64,000 bases of DNA from Rotaria sordida (taxonomy: Eukaryota > Rotifera > Eurotatoria > Philodinida > Philodinidae): the NCBI GenBank assembly GCA_905250125.1, contig CAJNOL010000517.1:1-64000 (forward strand), given 5' to 3'. Under the pieces are notes generated by a model. It saw only the letters and a list, made by a program, of their open reading frames with translations, was not told where the DNA came from and did no database searches. Below, in pieces: positions 48,757 through 61,801 of the stretch (positions within the stretch are counted from its first letter, which is position 1; each line of letters begins with the position of its first letter). A program made the translations under genes and the position numbers.

Positions 48757-49717
48757 CAGAATGGGCCAAAAGTAATCTAACACAGAATTTTTTTCAATTT
48801 TTTCTTTGTACATCGTCAGTTAGATCTCATATTTATACCACATATATACTAGGTGATATAACTCAAAGAAGTAGCATATGATCAGTATCTAGATATAGTA
48901 ATTTGTTTGAAGAGTGTACAAGTACAGGATGGTCAAAGGTAAGGAAGTGCGTTTAATAGTTATTGTTTTGCTGTCATAATAACATATATTATTTTATCTC
49001 CCCTGCTACCCAGTCAGACAAAAATTTTAAAAAACGCACAAACGGGAGCCGCGATTGTAAGCCATTACCGCTCATTAAAAACACGCACGACAACACGTTT
49101 ATTGATGTTTTTTGTAATTTTTTGGGTGTCAAAACGGCGAAAATTTCAGTTTTTGAGCGCTAAAACGCGCTATTATTCTAGAATTTAAAAACAAAGCGTT
49201 TTAACGTTCAAAAACTGAAATTTTCGCCGTTTTGACTCCCAAAAAGTTACAGAAAACGCCAATACACGCGTTCTCGTGCGTTTTTTAAGGAGCGTTAATG
49301 GCTCACAATCGCGGCTCCCGTTTGTGCGTTTAAGCGCGTTACTCAAAATTTTTGCCTGACTGGGTAGTACTTATATATAGAAAACAAAAAAATAAACCAG
49401 TGGATAGAAGAGTAAACCACTTATACTATTGTCTGCAGATGCCACCGCTAGCACAGGTATAAGTACTAGTACGGAAGATAAAATAATATATATTGTGACA
49501 GCAAAACTATAACTGTTAAACGCACTTCCTTACTTTTAACTGTTCTGTATTTGTACACTTTTGAACAAATTACTACATCTAGATACCGATCACTTGTTAC
49601 TTCTTTGAGTTATATCACCTAGTATATATGTAGTATAAATAAGAGATCTAACTGATGATGTACGAAGAAAAAAAGTGAAAAAAAAAATCTGTATTAGGTT
49701 ACTTTTGGGTTACTCTG
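48757..49717. mobile_element. mariner-like MITE with TA target duplication, split by a nested element
   Basis: Ends CAGAATGGGCCAAAAGTAAT and, inverted, CAGAGTAACCCAAAAGTAAC are typical of Tc1/mariner-type terminal repeats, flanked by TA at 48755-48756 and 49718-49719. Arms of over 200 bp (48757-49000 and 49475-49717) remain complementary, for example AACTCAAAGAAGTA with TACTTCTTTGAGTT and GGAAGTGCGTTTAA with TTAAACGCACTTCC. No transposase. Confidence 0.8.
49009..49364. mobile_element. Palindromic MITE nested in the mariner-like MITE
   Basis: The whole 356 bp folds back on itself around about 49187: ends CCCAGTCAGACAAAAATTTT / AAAATTTTTGCCTGACTGGG, then GGGAGCCGCGATTG / CAATCGCGGCTCCC and CGGCGAAAATTTCAGTTTTT / AAAAACTGAAATTTTCGCCG. 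Flanked by TA (49007-49008 and 49365-49366). Richer in G/C than its surroundings and little diverged between arms, so comparatively recent. Confidence 0.8.
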
Positions 49718-49735
49718 TATTTTTTAAATATTTAG

Positions 49736-49841
49736 AAGTCGTTTTATTTATGATGTATTTATTGAAGATGATCGGAGTAAAATTGTATTAGAATCTAATT
49801 TAAAAGTAGTTATTGTACAAAGCAAAGAATTAGGTGTTTAA
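49736..49841 (+). pseudogene. Isolated exon-like open segment
   Basis: After an acceptor-like TTTAG a frame of 34 codons reads SRFIYDVFIEDDRSKIVLES and on to TAA, with codon use typical of genes here. No partner exons were found (a MITE lies immediately upstream). A second open tract with stops continues to about 49960. Possibly the 3' relic of a displaced gene. Family unknown. Confidence 0.25.
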
Positions 49842-50259
49842 CGTAAACGTACAAAAGATACTGTATAGCATTATAAACAATGTTGTGATGATATTATTGG
49901 ACTAACTTATTCATCTTTTACCCTCAATTACAAATATTTGTTTGAATATATATATTTTCTTTTCACTATTTTGTCTAATTAATTCTTATATGCTATGTAA
50001 TCTTTAATATTTGTATTATGACTATTTGTATATCTATATATAGAATTTTTGTCTATTTCTTTCAAGTGAAATAAAGAGTCAATATAGATTCGTTTTCTTT
50101 TTAATACTTATCTAAATGAATAGATTCTAATGGTCTTTGCTGCCACCTCTTATTTCTAACCAACAAATAATCAAGTAAACATGTATATGATTCATCTACG
50201 CTAAGAAAAGAGAAACGACAAAACATAGCTAAATATTTTAATATAATAAGATTATAAAA

Positions 50260-52155
50260 ATGAATCAAATTCAAGAGTCCACTACAGAAACACGTCAAGA
50301 AACAGATATATTTGGTCCAATTGAAGTACCATCTAAATATTATTATGGAGCTCAAACAGCTCGTTCAATGATTTATTTTAATATTGGATTACCAACTGGT
50401 AAATATAAGAAAATATTTTTTTTTTGTAGCTGATTTTTTTTCTTTCAAATTAACTTTTTCCTTAGATCGTATGCCATTACCATTAATAGAAGCATTTGGA
50501 TTATTAAAAAAAACATGTGCAATAGTAAATAAACAATTTGGTCTTGAGAATAAAATTTCCGATGTTATATCACAAGTATGTGATGAAATTATTGATGGAA
50601 AATTAAATGAACATTTTCCATTAAGTATTTGGCAAACAGGATCAGGTACACAAACAAATATGAATATTAATGAAGTTATTTCAAATCGAGCAATACAAAT
50701 TCTTAATGGTATAATGGGAAGTAAGAAACCTGTTCATCCAAATGATCATGTTAATAAAAGTCAAAGTTCAAATGATGCATTTCCTACTGGTAGGATTATT
50801 TTATTAATGAATAATTTTATTTTGTAAAAATTTTAATTTTTTGTTTTTCAGCTATGCATATAGCTACTTTATTAGAATTGAATCGTCGATTATATCCAGC
50901 ATTGAATTATCTTCATAGTGAATTAAAAAAGAAATCTGAAAAATTTTCATCAATTTATAAAATTGGTCGAACACATTTACAAGATGCTGTACCTATGACA
51001 CTTGGACAAGAATTTTCTGCTTATACACATCAAATTGTTATGGGAATTGAACGTTTAAAAACTTGTGAAAAACGTTTATATGAATTAGCTATTGGTGGTA
51101 CAGCTATTGGTACTGGAATTAATGCACCGAAAGAATTTGGAAAATTTGTAGCACAAACTTTAAATAAACTTACTCAATTACCATTTGTTGATGCACCAAA
51201 TAAATTTGAAGCATTAGCTACACATGATACAATGGTTGAAGTGAGTGGTGCACTAAATACATTAGCTGTTAGTTTAAGTAAGATAAAAATTATTATTTGT
51301 CTTTTTTGTTTTTTTTTGAAAATGTGATTTTTCTATTTAAAGTGAAAATTGCCAATGATATACGTCTTTTAGCTTCAGGACCTCGTTGTGGTATAGGTAA
51401 GTGTATTTTTGTTTATTATTATTATTATTATAAAATGTATGGATAAGATAAAAATACATGAATTTTCGTACTTGATTTTTGTTGATCAGTAATATTTATA
51501 AACATTTGATGAAAAGAAAATTTACTAGATAATTTTTTTTGCAAAAACATATATTAGAATAAAACTTAAAATGTATCTTTATTGTCAGTTATTATGAAAC
51601 ATTGTTTATATTTATTTTTATTTTTAAGGTGAATTGATATTACCAGAAAATGAACCAGGTAGTTCAATTATGCCTGGTAAAGTAAATCCAACACAATGTG
51701 AAGCTATGACAATGATAGCTGCACAAGTTATGGGTAATCATGTTGCTGTTACTATTGGTGGTTCAATGGGACATTTTGAATTGAATGTTTTTAAACCATT
51801 GATTATTAGAAATGTTCTTCATTCAATAAGAATTCTTGCTGATGTTTGTCATTCATTTACTATTCATTGTATATCAGGAATTTTACCAAATACACCTGTA
51901 TTAAAACGTTATATATGTGAATCACTTATGTTAGGTAAATGATACAGGAGAATTTGATTCTTTCTGTTTATATATATATATATTAAATTTTGTTTAGTGA
52001 CAGCACTGAATCCATACATTGGTTATGATAAAGCAGCAGAGATTGCTAAGAAAGCACATGTAGAAGGACTAACATTACGTGAAGCAACATTGGCTCTTGG
52101 TTATTTAACAGAAGAACAATTTGATAAATATGTCAAACCTGAAAATATGATTTGA
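50260..52155 (+). CDS. FH: Fumarate hydratase, class II
   Basis: Six exons join in phase: 50260-50398, 50466-50789, 50852-51277, 51343-51396, 51629-51934 and 51998-52155 (TGA); 468 residues. It interconverts fumarate and malate. Signature motifs: [52 protein letters not shown], and the flexible catalytic SS loop [11 protein letters not shown] (325-335). All expected active-site residues are present. An in-frame TAA lies seven codons before the chosen ATG, so no longer N-terminus exists from this exon. The N-terminus ([19 protein letters not shown]) is acidic/polar and does not resemble a mitochondrial transit peptide, suggesting a cytosolic form, unless an upstream exon supplies targeting. 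Confidence 0.95.
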
Positions 52156-54614
52156 AAAATTAACAATTTATAAGTAGTTGTTTTTGTTTTCCGAAAAAAA
52201 GCATATACTCAGTTTATTATAATAGATATGGAGATTGATGAGTTTTTTTATGCTTAACTAAAAGTATAAAATCAAATTTGAAAATGTACTTAGCAATTCA
52301 TTTTATTAGCAAATAGAAAGAAATGAAGGCAAATGTTTTCGATGTAGATGAGAATTTTCTCGTGAGACTTGTACCTTTTTTTTTGTTTTATTATAGTTCA
52401 GAATATGTTATATGATATTAATCGATATATCTGATAATCTGACTAAATTCATTGAATTCTAAATGATTATACAATTAGGAAAGAAGAGGCATTTCAAAAG
52501 TTTAACTATTATAAGCCTATTCAAAAAAAAAAAAAATTGAAAAATATTTTTAGAAGTAATATTTCATATGAATATAAATATTATATTTGCTGAATTACTG
52601 GCTCCATTTATCAAGCATAGTTGGAAATCTCATAAAAACTTAACAAAAGATAATCATACTTTTGTTTCTAAGATATGTAATTATCGATTCAATAAATTAC
52701 TAATTCAGCAAAATGTTCTAACAACCAATAAAATTCAGAAGTTCATTTACGTTTAAAGTTACGGATAATTTATATTTTCTTGTTTTTTAATATAAACTAG
52801 TCAGTTAACATAGATTTAAATACATTTACTAGCACTTATCAGTGCATTGTCTGTATGATAAAAAAAAAACTCCTTACTAGTCAATATTCATAGACTTTTC
52901 TAGGTTCAACTAAAAAGAACATCGTTCATCACATCGAAACATCTCCTACATTAACCATCGAGTTGATTATCATCTCCATTATATATATATATGTGAAATA
53001 CATAACTGATAGGTACGTTATCGTGTTTGAAATATATCAAAGCTTTTGTTATAATTTTGTTAACCACATATGCATGAAATAATGCACAATACATAACAAT
53101 AAATAAAATTATTTTCTTTAACATATTCTCTATCAGAGCTGCCAATGGGTCGCTTTTTTTCTGGTCTAGCTCGATCTGGCTTGGAATATCTACAGATCAA
53201 GTCCAGGCCGATTGATATTTCTAATTTTTTGAAATATGTTTTAGTTGTTCACTTAATTTATTTGCTTAAATGTAAGATAATAACAAGTTATTGTGCATGA
53301 AATAGTAAAGTAAAACAAAGAAACAATCATCATAAATATTTTTTATATAAGAAATGCTTGAATTCATGCAATTATTTTGATCATATCAGTACTGTTTTTG
53401 CATAGTGGAAAAACATGTAATCATGATAGCAAAAACAACATATTATTAGGTAGACAATGATGAGTTAAAAGAAAATATACAACAAAAAGGTAGAGAATAA
53501 GTGATATGTATGACAACAGACGAGAACATTCACACTTAACAATCAATTTTCGCAACAATACAAATGCAAAATCTATTCGTCAGTTGTTTTGGATCTAAAT
53601 AAATTCTTCTATCAATCAATGTAAATCCTACAACATTAAAGTGACGTTCAATTCAAGAAGGAAAATTAGCAAAAAAAAAATCGTTTCTATTGATTGTCTT
53701 TGAAATAATAAATTTGATTTATTTTTACAAATAACAGAGAAGAAAATCAATATGCGAAGATGCTTGTCATGAATAATTTATTAAAATATTCATATTATCG
53801 AAATGATCTTTGAATATATCTGTATTCATACAATACTCTATCAGGCAACAGCAATCGTCGATCAAAAATCTATATTAAGAAATACTCACAAAGTTTTTAC
53901 ACATTTGAAATAGAATATTGTAATTTGAATATTAATTAGAGACCTTAGAAAGAAAATGTGAGAATAGCTATATATGAATATCTTCCAAGGTTCGAACTCA
54001 ATAAATATTCTACTCTATGAATGATCTTTTGACTTTAGTTTTATTATTTTTTTCTCCCACATATATTAATCATTTCTCTTTATAAATATAACCGGAATAG
54101 AAAAGGAAATGATTTTACTAAAGGTTACTTCGGTAATATTCGTTAAATGGAACTCTACCGATGTAAAGATATTTATTCACTCAATATATAAGGAAGAGGA
54201 AATAATGAATCATTGATAAATGTTCATAAACGAAAGAATAAGTAAAACACTAAGAATCAACTCTATACTTGCTTCTATTGTTAAAACTAATGAAAAATTT
54301 TGAAATATTAAAGAATTTGAAATTATGCATTGATTGGTATCGAATTCGTAAGTGCTTAAACATACACTTGTCATGTAAAGAAAACAAATAACATCGATTA
54401 CTTTCATGAAATTAGACCATCTTCAAATTAGATATGTCAAAATATTTTTAAAAGATAAAAAAAGAAAAGTATAAAAAATTTTTAAAATGATTTGTTATTT
54501 ATAATAATATTTTGTAACTAATATCACATCTTAGCAACCTGTATGCAGATTGTGTTCATTTAATTGACGAATATTTTTTAATCATTATTTTTTTTTTTTT
54601 TTACTTTCAATCTT
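52156..54614. other. Intergenic, nothing firmly identified
   Basis: AT-rich. At about 53134-53210 a G/C-richer stretch opens with CAGAGCTGCCAATGGGTCGC, which looks like a transposon end, but no inverted partner was found. A (TA)n tract lies at 52980-52992. No coding sequence recognised. Confidence 0.4.
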
Positions 54615-55512
54615 ATGTCGTTCACTGTTCGTTCATTTTTTCGTAGTAATCGTTCTCGTAGTAAAGAAATGAATATAAAACAACAACAACAAAACCCTCA
54701 AGAAACGATATCAGAACGATCAATAATCAAATTACCAATTGTAGAAGATCATCTGCCTAGTAATTTTCTTTTACGTGATGTTAATGAATGGATAACAAGT
54801 ATGAATTCTCAACAAAAATCTATCAATATAAGTTGTTGTGGTGGTGATGAAAAGAAAAATGCTATTAAAAATCAAATAAAAGCTCCACATTTGCCTAAAG
54901 AAACAGTTGAACATAACAAGGAACTTACTAATTCAATTGAATCAAATGATCATAAGATCGAGCATATTATTCAACAACACGCGCCTAAATTTGATAATGA
55001 TAATGATTCAAATGATTTATTTGATAAGAAAGAAATAACAAAAGCAATAATAAATCAATTAGCTCAACGAGCATTAACTAGACCAATGAATTCAAATAAT
55101 GATGATCAACCACGTCTTTGTACAAAGAAACATGTAAGCGATTGATTAAAATAGATATAAACCAGAAAGTTTTTTTTTTTTTCTCACATTATTAAGTGCT
55201 CATTTGCCAATGAACCATTGACAATCAAACCTGTGACTTGTGTGCCTGGTATTGGTCCAAAACATGGAGATTTATGTGAAAAACAAGGGTCTAACAATAT
55301 ATCATATAAATTCTTATTATTTTATTTGTTTTGCTTTTCTTTTTTTTTTTTATTTAAGAATTATTATGGCTCATCAATTACTATCCAGATATATGATGAG
55401 TGGTAATGATGAAGAATTTGAAAAATCTCTTGTTATTCAACTTGGTTTTACACCAAAATCAGCTGCAATGACACGTGATGGACTTAAAGAAATGAGACGA
55501 CATTTGATTTAA
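54615..55512 (+). CDS. BAF (barrier-to-autointegration factor) domain protein with long N-terminal extension
   Basis: Three exons join in phase: 54615-55133, 55197-55288 and 55359-55512 (TAA); 254 residues. The last about 80 residues align end to end with the 89-residue chromatin protein BAF/BANF1: ANEPLTIKPVTCVPGIG covers the opening and helix-hairpin-helix start, GPKHGDLCEKQG the hairpin, AHQLLSRYMMSGNDEEFEKS the central helices and AAMTRDGLKEMRRHLI the end. The first 173 residues are unlike BAF: a basic Arg/Ser start (SFFRSNRSRSK), then an Asn/Gln/Lys/Asp-rich, probably disordered region with predicted helical ILNQLAQRAL-like segments. BAF binds DNA and LEM-domain and lamin proteins at the nuclear envelope. 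Whether this divergent copy dimerises or binds DNA is not known. A separate canonical BAF probably exists elsewhere. Confidence 0.8.
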
Positions 55513-56823
55513 TGGTTTCAAATTTTTTTTTTCTCATTTATATTTACTTAATTAAAGTAAAAGCAAATAGGAGCGAACAGGAGTTTTTTTTTTTTTAATT
55601 AAATGCTAAATCTTGTTTAGACAATACTATTTTTACTCATTGAACAGGGCATAAAAAGCTCGATCGATTTTTTTTTGTCATATATTTATTAGTTTTGCTT
55701 AGATACGTTGCCGACAGACGAACAAATATATGAACCATTCTAATAAGTTCATGTGACACATGGACAAAAATTTGATATCAGATACACAAACTATAAAGAT
55801 AGTAAATATGTCATTTTTTTAATAAACATCACTTTATACTATAGAAGTGCATAAAATTATATTTTTTCTCTTACAAAATTTTCAATTGATCACTCTGACT
55901 ATAGGTTTTTTTCTATATAAATCATTTCATTCGTATCGATACGAAAGTATCAATTATCTTCAATTCGATAGTTTTCTACAAGATAAAAATCATCTTTATC
56001 ATGTATTCGACTGTAGTTTTTGCGATTACTAATACTGAAGTAAATGGGTTTCCTATGTATAGAAAACATGATTGCTATTTGAGAACCACGAAAGTTACAG
56101 AAATTGATTTTGCATAATTTTGTACCGAGTTTTCTAGGTATTTTTTTCATAATTTATATACATAAGTTCCTATGTAACTTAATAAAGTCGTGATGAACTT
56201 TTTAGAAAACTTATGATAAAGAAATTGCAAAAATGCGAAGATTTCCATCGATTGATTGATGGATTCATAGTATTCATATACCTATACAATAATAAGAACA
56301 GCAGCTGTTCAACTTTCTTTGTTCCTAAGTTATTGCAAAAATGACCATGTACATTATATTTTTTGAATAGACAATATTCACTATAACAGTGAACTAAACA
56401 TTCTAAAAATAACAAGTTTATTGTTGAAACACTCATTGTTTAGATACAGTGATACTGTTTGAATGTTCTTCTTGATGTTTGAAAGCCGCACACAATAATT
56501 AACATTTAGATAAAAAAAAGTAAATAATTAAAATGAGAAGAATGGAAAATAATAGCATTTTATACAATTTTCTTTTTAATGTTCTCAATATCGATTAGAA
56601 TAAGTCAAAAGCAATTTTTGCATTGAATATTGTGAAAAATTTCATAACATATCTTGAACGCAATGTATACCTCATAAAAATGCTACTTTTCAAAATTGAA
56701 ACGAAAGTATTTTTTCATGAACGACAAAAATTTATGTTTATTCCCTGAAATCTATTATGATACATGGAAAAAAAAGGCACAAAATATAGCCAAAATGATA
56801 AAATATCACATTGCATTTTCTTT
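55513..56823. other. Convergent intergenic region with a family A foldback arm
   Basis: Lies between the BAF gene and the 3' end of the innexin gene. At about 56315-56390 the sequence GTTCCTAAGTTATTGCAAAA and the following ATTATATTTTTTGAATAGAC match the right arm of the family A foldback (about 960-1012). No gene seen. Confidence 0.5.
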
Positions 56824-59800
56824 TTACTGTTCTTCGTTACGTTTTGGCTGAGATTGAGACAGTCTTGATAATTGTTCTCGTGTTTTAGTATCTTCTAAAA
56901 ATGCAAAATATATCAGATGATGATCGAGTTTCATGTTCAGTGTGAAATGAATTACCTGATGTTTCTCGTTTTTTTTCTGATGATTTATCATCCTTCCGTG
57001 ATGAACGAGGTGCAAGAGGTGGAGCAGATGAATTATTTGTTCGTTGCATTTCATCAAAGGGTATTGTTGGTTGTTCTAATTCTGGTTGTAATGGTATCGG
57101 AGCTTCTTTAGGTATAATTATATATTTGTAAAGAGTTGTTCGAGGTGGTGGTTTTTCTTGTTGTACTTCATAAGGACGAAATCGTTTTTCGCAACATAAT
57201 TCATATAAATGATGAATGACTCTAGTTGCAACAAAATCACTAAAATCAAAAAAATAGATTTTTTTTTTGTTTTTTATTTGAATTGAATTATTACCTAGCA
57301 TTTGTACTAATAATTCGTAAAATAAAATATCCATCAGATTCTAAATATTCTTTATTAAAAAATTGAAATATTGTTCGATTATTCTTATAATAAATACGAG
57401 GTACAATAAACATTCTTGATTGATGATGAATTTTTCGTCCATCACTTAAAACATAGACTTGATCTCCCGTAACCATAGATTCATCACGATTTTGAACTAG
57501 AATATGAATATATTTATTAATCGATTAGATTTCTTTCTTCTATTAGAATAATAGAGAATAATAAGATTTATTATAATGTTACCGAAGAAAAGATAAAAAA
57601 AAAAAAGAATCTTTTATTATTGGCAAATTTTCTCAATTTTTTTTGTAAAATCATGAGATTGGTAATTATAAATTTCATAGTATTCTTTCATTAAATACGA
57701 GTATGAGATTTTTCGCTAAAAAAAAATTTATCAATTTTTGAAAATTTTTTCATTATTTTAGATAGTACACTATTTTTTTATTATAAAACAAATGTAATTT
57801 TATAGAATAAAAAGTATCTATATAGGATTGTTACAAACAAACAACTCTGTCGTTATGAGACTTGAGAATATTTTCAAAAGATTCGTTTATAATACTTCAG
57901 CATCTATGCTCCATTTATTAATTATTTCAAGAGTCTTTTTTTTCTCCCACTAAGGACATTGAACAAATAGCTTCTTTTAATCATAAGTTTCTAATAGTTC
58001 AGAAAATTCTTTCGCTTATATAATACAAAAAAATTCCCATTGGTGTTACACTATAACATTTAATAGAAGAAGGAGAAGTTACATTGTTTTTTATCATCAA
58101 TGACAACAAAAGACTACTGATGGCGCATGCCAGCACGTCTATAAAAATGTGTTATGTTTCATGTCGTATTAAATTTAGCATGTACGATAGAAAAAAAAAA
58201 TCGAAGAATATTGTACTTTACAAAAAGAAGAAAAAAAAAAAACGTCAGCACGAATAAGTATAGAAGAATGTTAATGACGATAATATCTTAAGTTTAATAT
58301 TCTTATCTCTATCAAAGTAATATTTATTGATTTCAAATCTTTATCTAGAATAGAAATGAATTGTTAAATATTTTTTTTTCATTTTTATTATATTCTCTTA
58401 TTAAATTTTCAATTTATATTTATCTATTATTTATTATTTTCTACCTTTCATCATATGTTCATTTTCTTCTTCATTAATATGATTTGCACATGAATCAGCA
58501 AATGGCCATTTTTGTGCTAATTCTCGATTCATGACTTTTAAACGTCCGATTAAATGAATTTCTCGTCGAAAAAATAATCGATATATCCATATAAAAAAAT
58601 CATATATTGTAAAAAAAATAACAATAACAAGCCAAAACCATAAAAATGTAAATATTTGCTAAAAGATAAAAGTAAACGACATATAGATTATTGAAATTTA
58701 CAAATAGATTTAAACCTGATTAAAGAGATTAACTGGCAAAACACACATAACCGTATATGTATGTGCAATAGGCAATGCATTTGGCTCACGAATTTGAAAA
58801 TCACTTTAAAAAGAAAATAAATTTTTATGTTAAAATATTTTTTATAATATCTTCTCACCATAATGTTACTTTTGGAAAATATCGACTTTGATAATTCCAA
58901 CCTTGTCCTTCATATAAAAATCTAAGAACTGTAAAACCTAATGACCAAAATGGTTGACCTAATAGAAAAGATAAAAGTAACACTTGTACAAAAACATTTA
59001 TTGTATAAAGTATTTTAATAAATAGAAATAAATTTCTTAAATAATCTCCCATATAACGACCAGATGATGGAAAAAATACTAAAAAACATTTTTTCCACCA
59101 AAGTTTTTCACGATTATTTGATTGACGACGTGGATCATCAACATATTGATCAATAATTGATACCATATATTTCATTAATTGTTCACGTTGTTTATCATCT
59201 GTTGATTTTTTATAATTAGTTGCAGCTTCAACAATATCTCGAACATCAATTCCTTATTCAAAAAAAGAAAAAAAAAACTCGAGAATATTTTGTTTTTTTA
59301 ATATTAATAAGTCTACCTGATCGTTGAGACAACGCTCTCCATAAAACGTATGGTGCAAAGAAAAAAAATGCTTGAAATAAAAGTATGAATGGTATCCATT
59401 GATAATAACGAATAGATGATTCATAACGTATATCAGGATTTTCTGGTATTTCTTTTTCATCATCAAGATAATACGTATTACGAACCCAACATACCTATTA
59501 TTTAAATTGAAATAATATAATTTAAAATACAAAAGAAAAACATACATTATTTGTATAATCTTCATAATTTCCAGTAAAAAATGCTGGAACCTAAAAATAA
59601 AGATTTTTTTGATAAGTATATTAATTTGATTCTTTCTATATAAAAAATTCTTTTACCCAACATTGAATACGTTTCATAGTAAATTCTCGATTAGATACAA
59701 TGACAGTAAATACAATAAGTATAGCACATGTATATCGATAACTAAGACGATCACCTGTTGAATCATCACTTCGAGATGTGCCAAGAAAAAAAACTGAAAA

Positions 59801-59833
59801 TTCATTTGCAGCTCTTAATATCAATCCTGACAT
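56824..59833 (-). CDS. Innexin gap-junction subunit
   Basis: Nine exons (transcript order) join in phase to 550 residues: 59657-59833, 59546-59590, 59317-59494, 58859-59252, 58716-58803, 58445-58658, 57295-57496, 56956-57239, 56824-56894. Four-pass topology: TM1 about 34-48, TM2 starting at the innexin signature YYQW (104-107), TM3 about 205-235, TM4 about 296-325. Extracellular loop 1 has Cys58 and Cys76; loop 2 has Cys265 and Cys285 (VMCVLPVNLFN), the two-plus-two Cys pattern of the family. The cytoplasmic C-terminal tail of about 225 residues is long, with a conserved-looking folded part (LYELCCEKRFRPYE), then Pro-rich and charged Ser/Lys sequence. Innexins form gap junctions or hemichannels in invertebrates. 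Intron 6 (about 950 bp) contains only AT-rich sequence. Confidence 0.95.
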
Positions 59834-61313
59834 GATGATAATGGATTAATATTGATTTATATCTGAAGATAAAATAGATCTTTATCTATAATAGTTTTCA
59901 TCAAGTCAAAACAATGCATAAATAGAGGAGAGTAAATTAATCTATCATCTGATACTATTCTTGTTCGTGCTATTTTTTTTTTGTCACATATATTTGATTA
60001 GCAAAAGTTGACATTTATGTATAGTGTATAGCACGTACTTAAATAATCGTCATAATCTATAGAATTACATCGACAATAGTGTCAATTCACTTCTATCAAT
60101 CTCTTTCTTATATGAAACTATAAATAGATGTTGATAGATTTTCGGTCGACTTTAGTTTTGTTTAACAAAGCTATATTTAACAATAATTCTTACCGTATAG
60201 TAGAACATACATTCCATATATATATAAAAAAGTTCATGAGAAAAATAGTATTAATAACAATGTGTAATAATGAGTAAGATGATTTATTATATGTGTCACA
60301 TGTATATAACGTATAACAAAATAATGGAAAATTATTGCTACATGTATAATAGTTACTATAAAAAGTATGTAAATAACTCTTCCTTACTGTTCATCATACA
60401 ATTTCAGCATGATTGCGGTTTTTTTCTATCAATGTTAAATATTTTTCTTCTACTTTTTCTTTTTCTCGCGTTCCCTATGACAATGAACACAGATAAGTAT
60501 GATACTCAGAAAAAAAAAGTGTTTTTCTTGTAGAAAACTTTGTGCTAATAATGACGTTTTTTTTTTTTTATTGGCCTCCCACTCTCCGAAAAAGAATACT
60601 ACGGAAGAAAAAAAAAATGCATGCATGTAAGAGGAAATAGGAGACGAAGAAAAAAAATGTCCTCGCTTCACTCTTTCATTTTTCTTCTTCAGTGACATAT
60701 CATCAGATGAAAGAGGAGCAAAAATGTTTAGGAATGAAGAGAATACATTACACAACTTCATGTATTAGAACATAAATAAAACGATTTGTGTCATATTTTT
60801 CAACTATACATATATATGTTCTTGTTACTATTGTCAGACAAGGTTATGAACAACGATTATGAAATTCCACTTGATATGGTTCAATAATAATATATATAAC
60901 TGTTGAAAAAATGTTTCGCGGAGATTACTAGTTCAATACATAACTTATGAAATGGATGTGTATAAATATAATGTGTAATTTCAGTCTTGGTTTTTTTTGC
61001 AAAACATAATGGACGGTCGAAAAGTTTCAACTCTTCTCAGTAAATTGATGATTTCTATGACAAATCTATATATGATTAATTGATCGAAATATGTAATTTT
61101 GTAGAGAAAGATTAGGGCTATCATTTGAAAAAAAAAACGATATTTCGAAATGCATAAATTTAGTACAATATTATGGTCAGTTTACGAATCTTAAATGTGA
61201 ATATTTTCATCACTTACATTTTTTGAGAAAAATCTAAAAAAATTTTTTTTTTCTGAATAAAATATCTAAATTATATATATATAAGTTTATTAGATTGATA
61301 TTTTGTATAAATA
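59834..61313. other. 5' flank of the innexin gene, intergenic
   Basis: AT-rich. A polypurine/polypyrimidine-biased stretch at about 60440-60700 produces open frames of low-complexity Lys/Phe/Ser and is taken as non-coding. No gene recognised. Confidence 0.45.
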
Positions 61314-61412
61314 TCAATAATCGAACATTGGGATGCATTGACCTTGTTTTCGAACGATTGCTTTTAACCTTTTTGGAATACTGTTGATCATTTTTTCATA
61401 TTGCTCTATATT
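61314..61412 (-). pseudogene. Tc1/mariner transposase C-terminal relic
   Basis: A minus-strand frame reads NIEQYEKMINSIPKRLKAIV, then RKQGQ and a stop after MFDY. It matches the usual Tc1-type ending (IxSMPRRIQAVIxAKG). Only about 33 residues remain; the DDE catalytic part is gone. A stop codon appears just upstream in frame. Confidence 0.7.
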
Positions 61413-61801
61413 AATATTTTTTTGACATCATGCAAGGAATAAAATTCATATTTATTTAAATCTTGTGAAATGAATATTAGAAATTTTTTTAATAAAACTG
61501 TCGAAAAGATAAATTCAGCCAGCTGACATATAAGAGATTAAATTGAAAATAGTAAACTTTAGAAAATAATACTGTCAATATGAATGCTTTGAATAGGCCC
61601 GTGTTCCCGTTTCTCTAAGACTTTCAGAATTCTAATTACGATTTCATTTTATATGTATTATTACCAGACACTAGAGATCCGTAAATCACTGAGTTACATC
61701 GACTCGTCGTGGAGCGAGACGGGTACGAGATCGCGTGAGAATTGACGATTTGTTCTGTCTCCTTACGATTGATTTATCTTGTCTTATAAAAACTTGCTCA
61801 A

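Noticed and set aside
53134..53230. Transposon end (CAGAGCTGCCAATGGGTCGC)
   Set aside because: Resembles a DNA-transposon terminus but no inverted partner or target duplication was found.
56885..57334. 149-codon minus-strand frame as a separate gene
   Set aside because: It is exon 8 of the innexin gene plus read-through of neighbouring introns.
60270..60761. Overlapping plus and minus open frames upstream of the innexin gene
   Set aside because: Low-complexity translation of purine/pyrimidine-rich sequence; no splice context or homology recognised.
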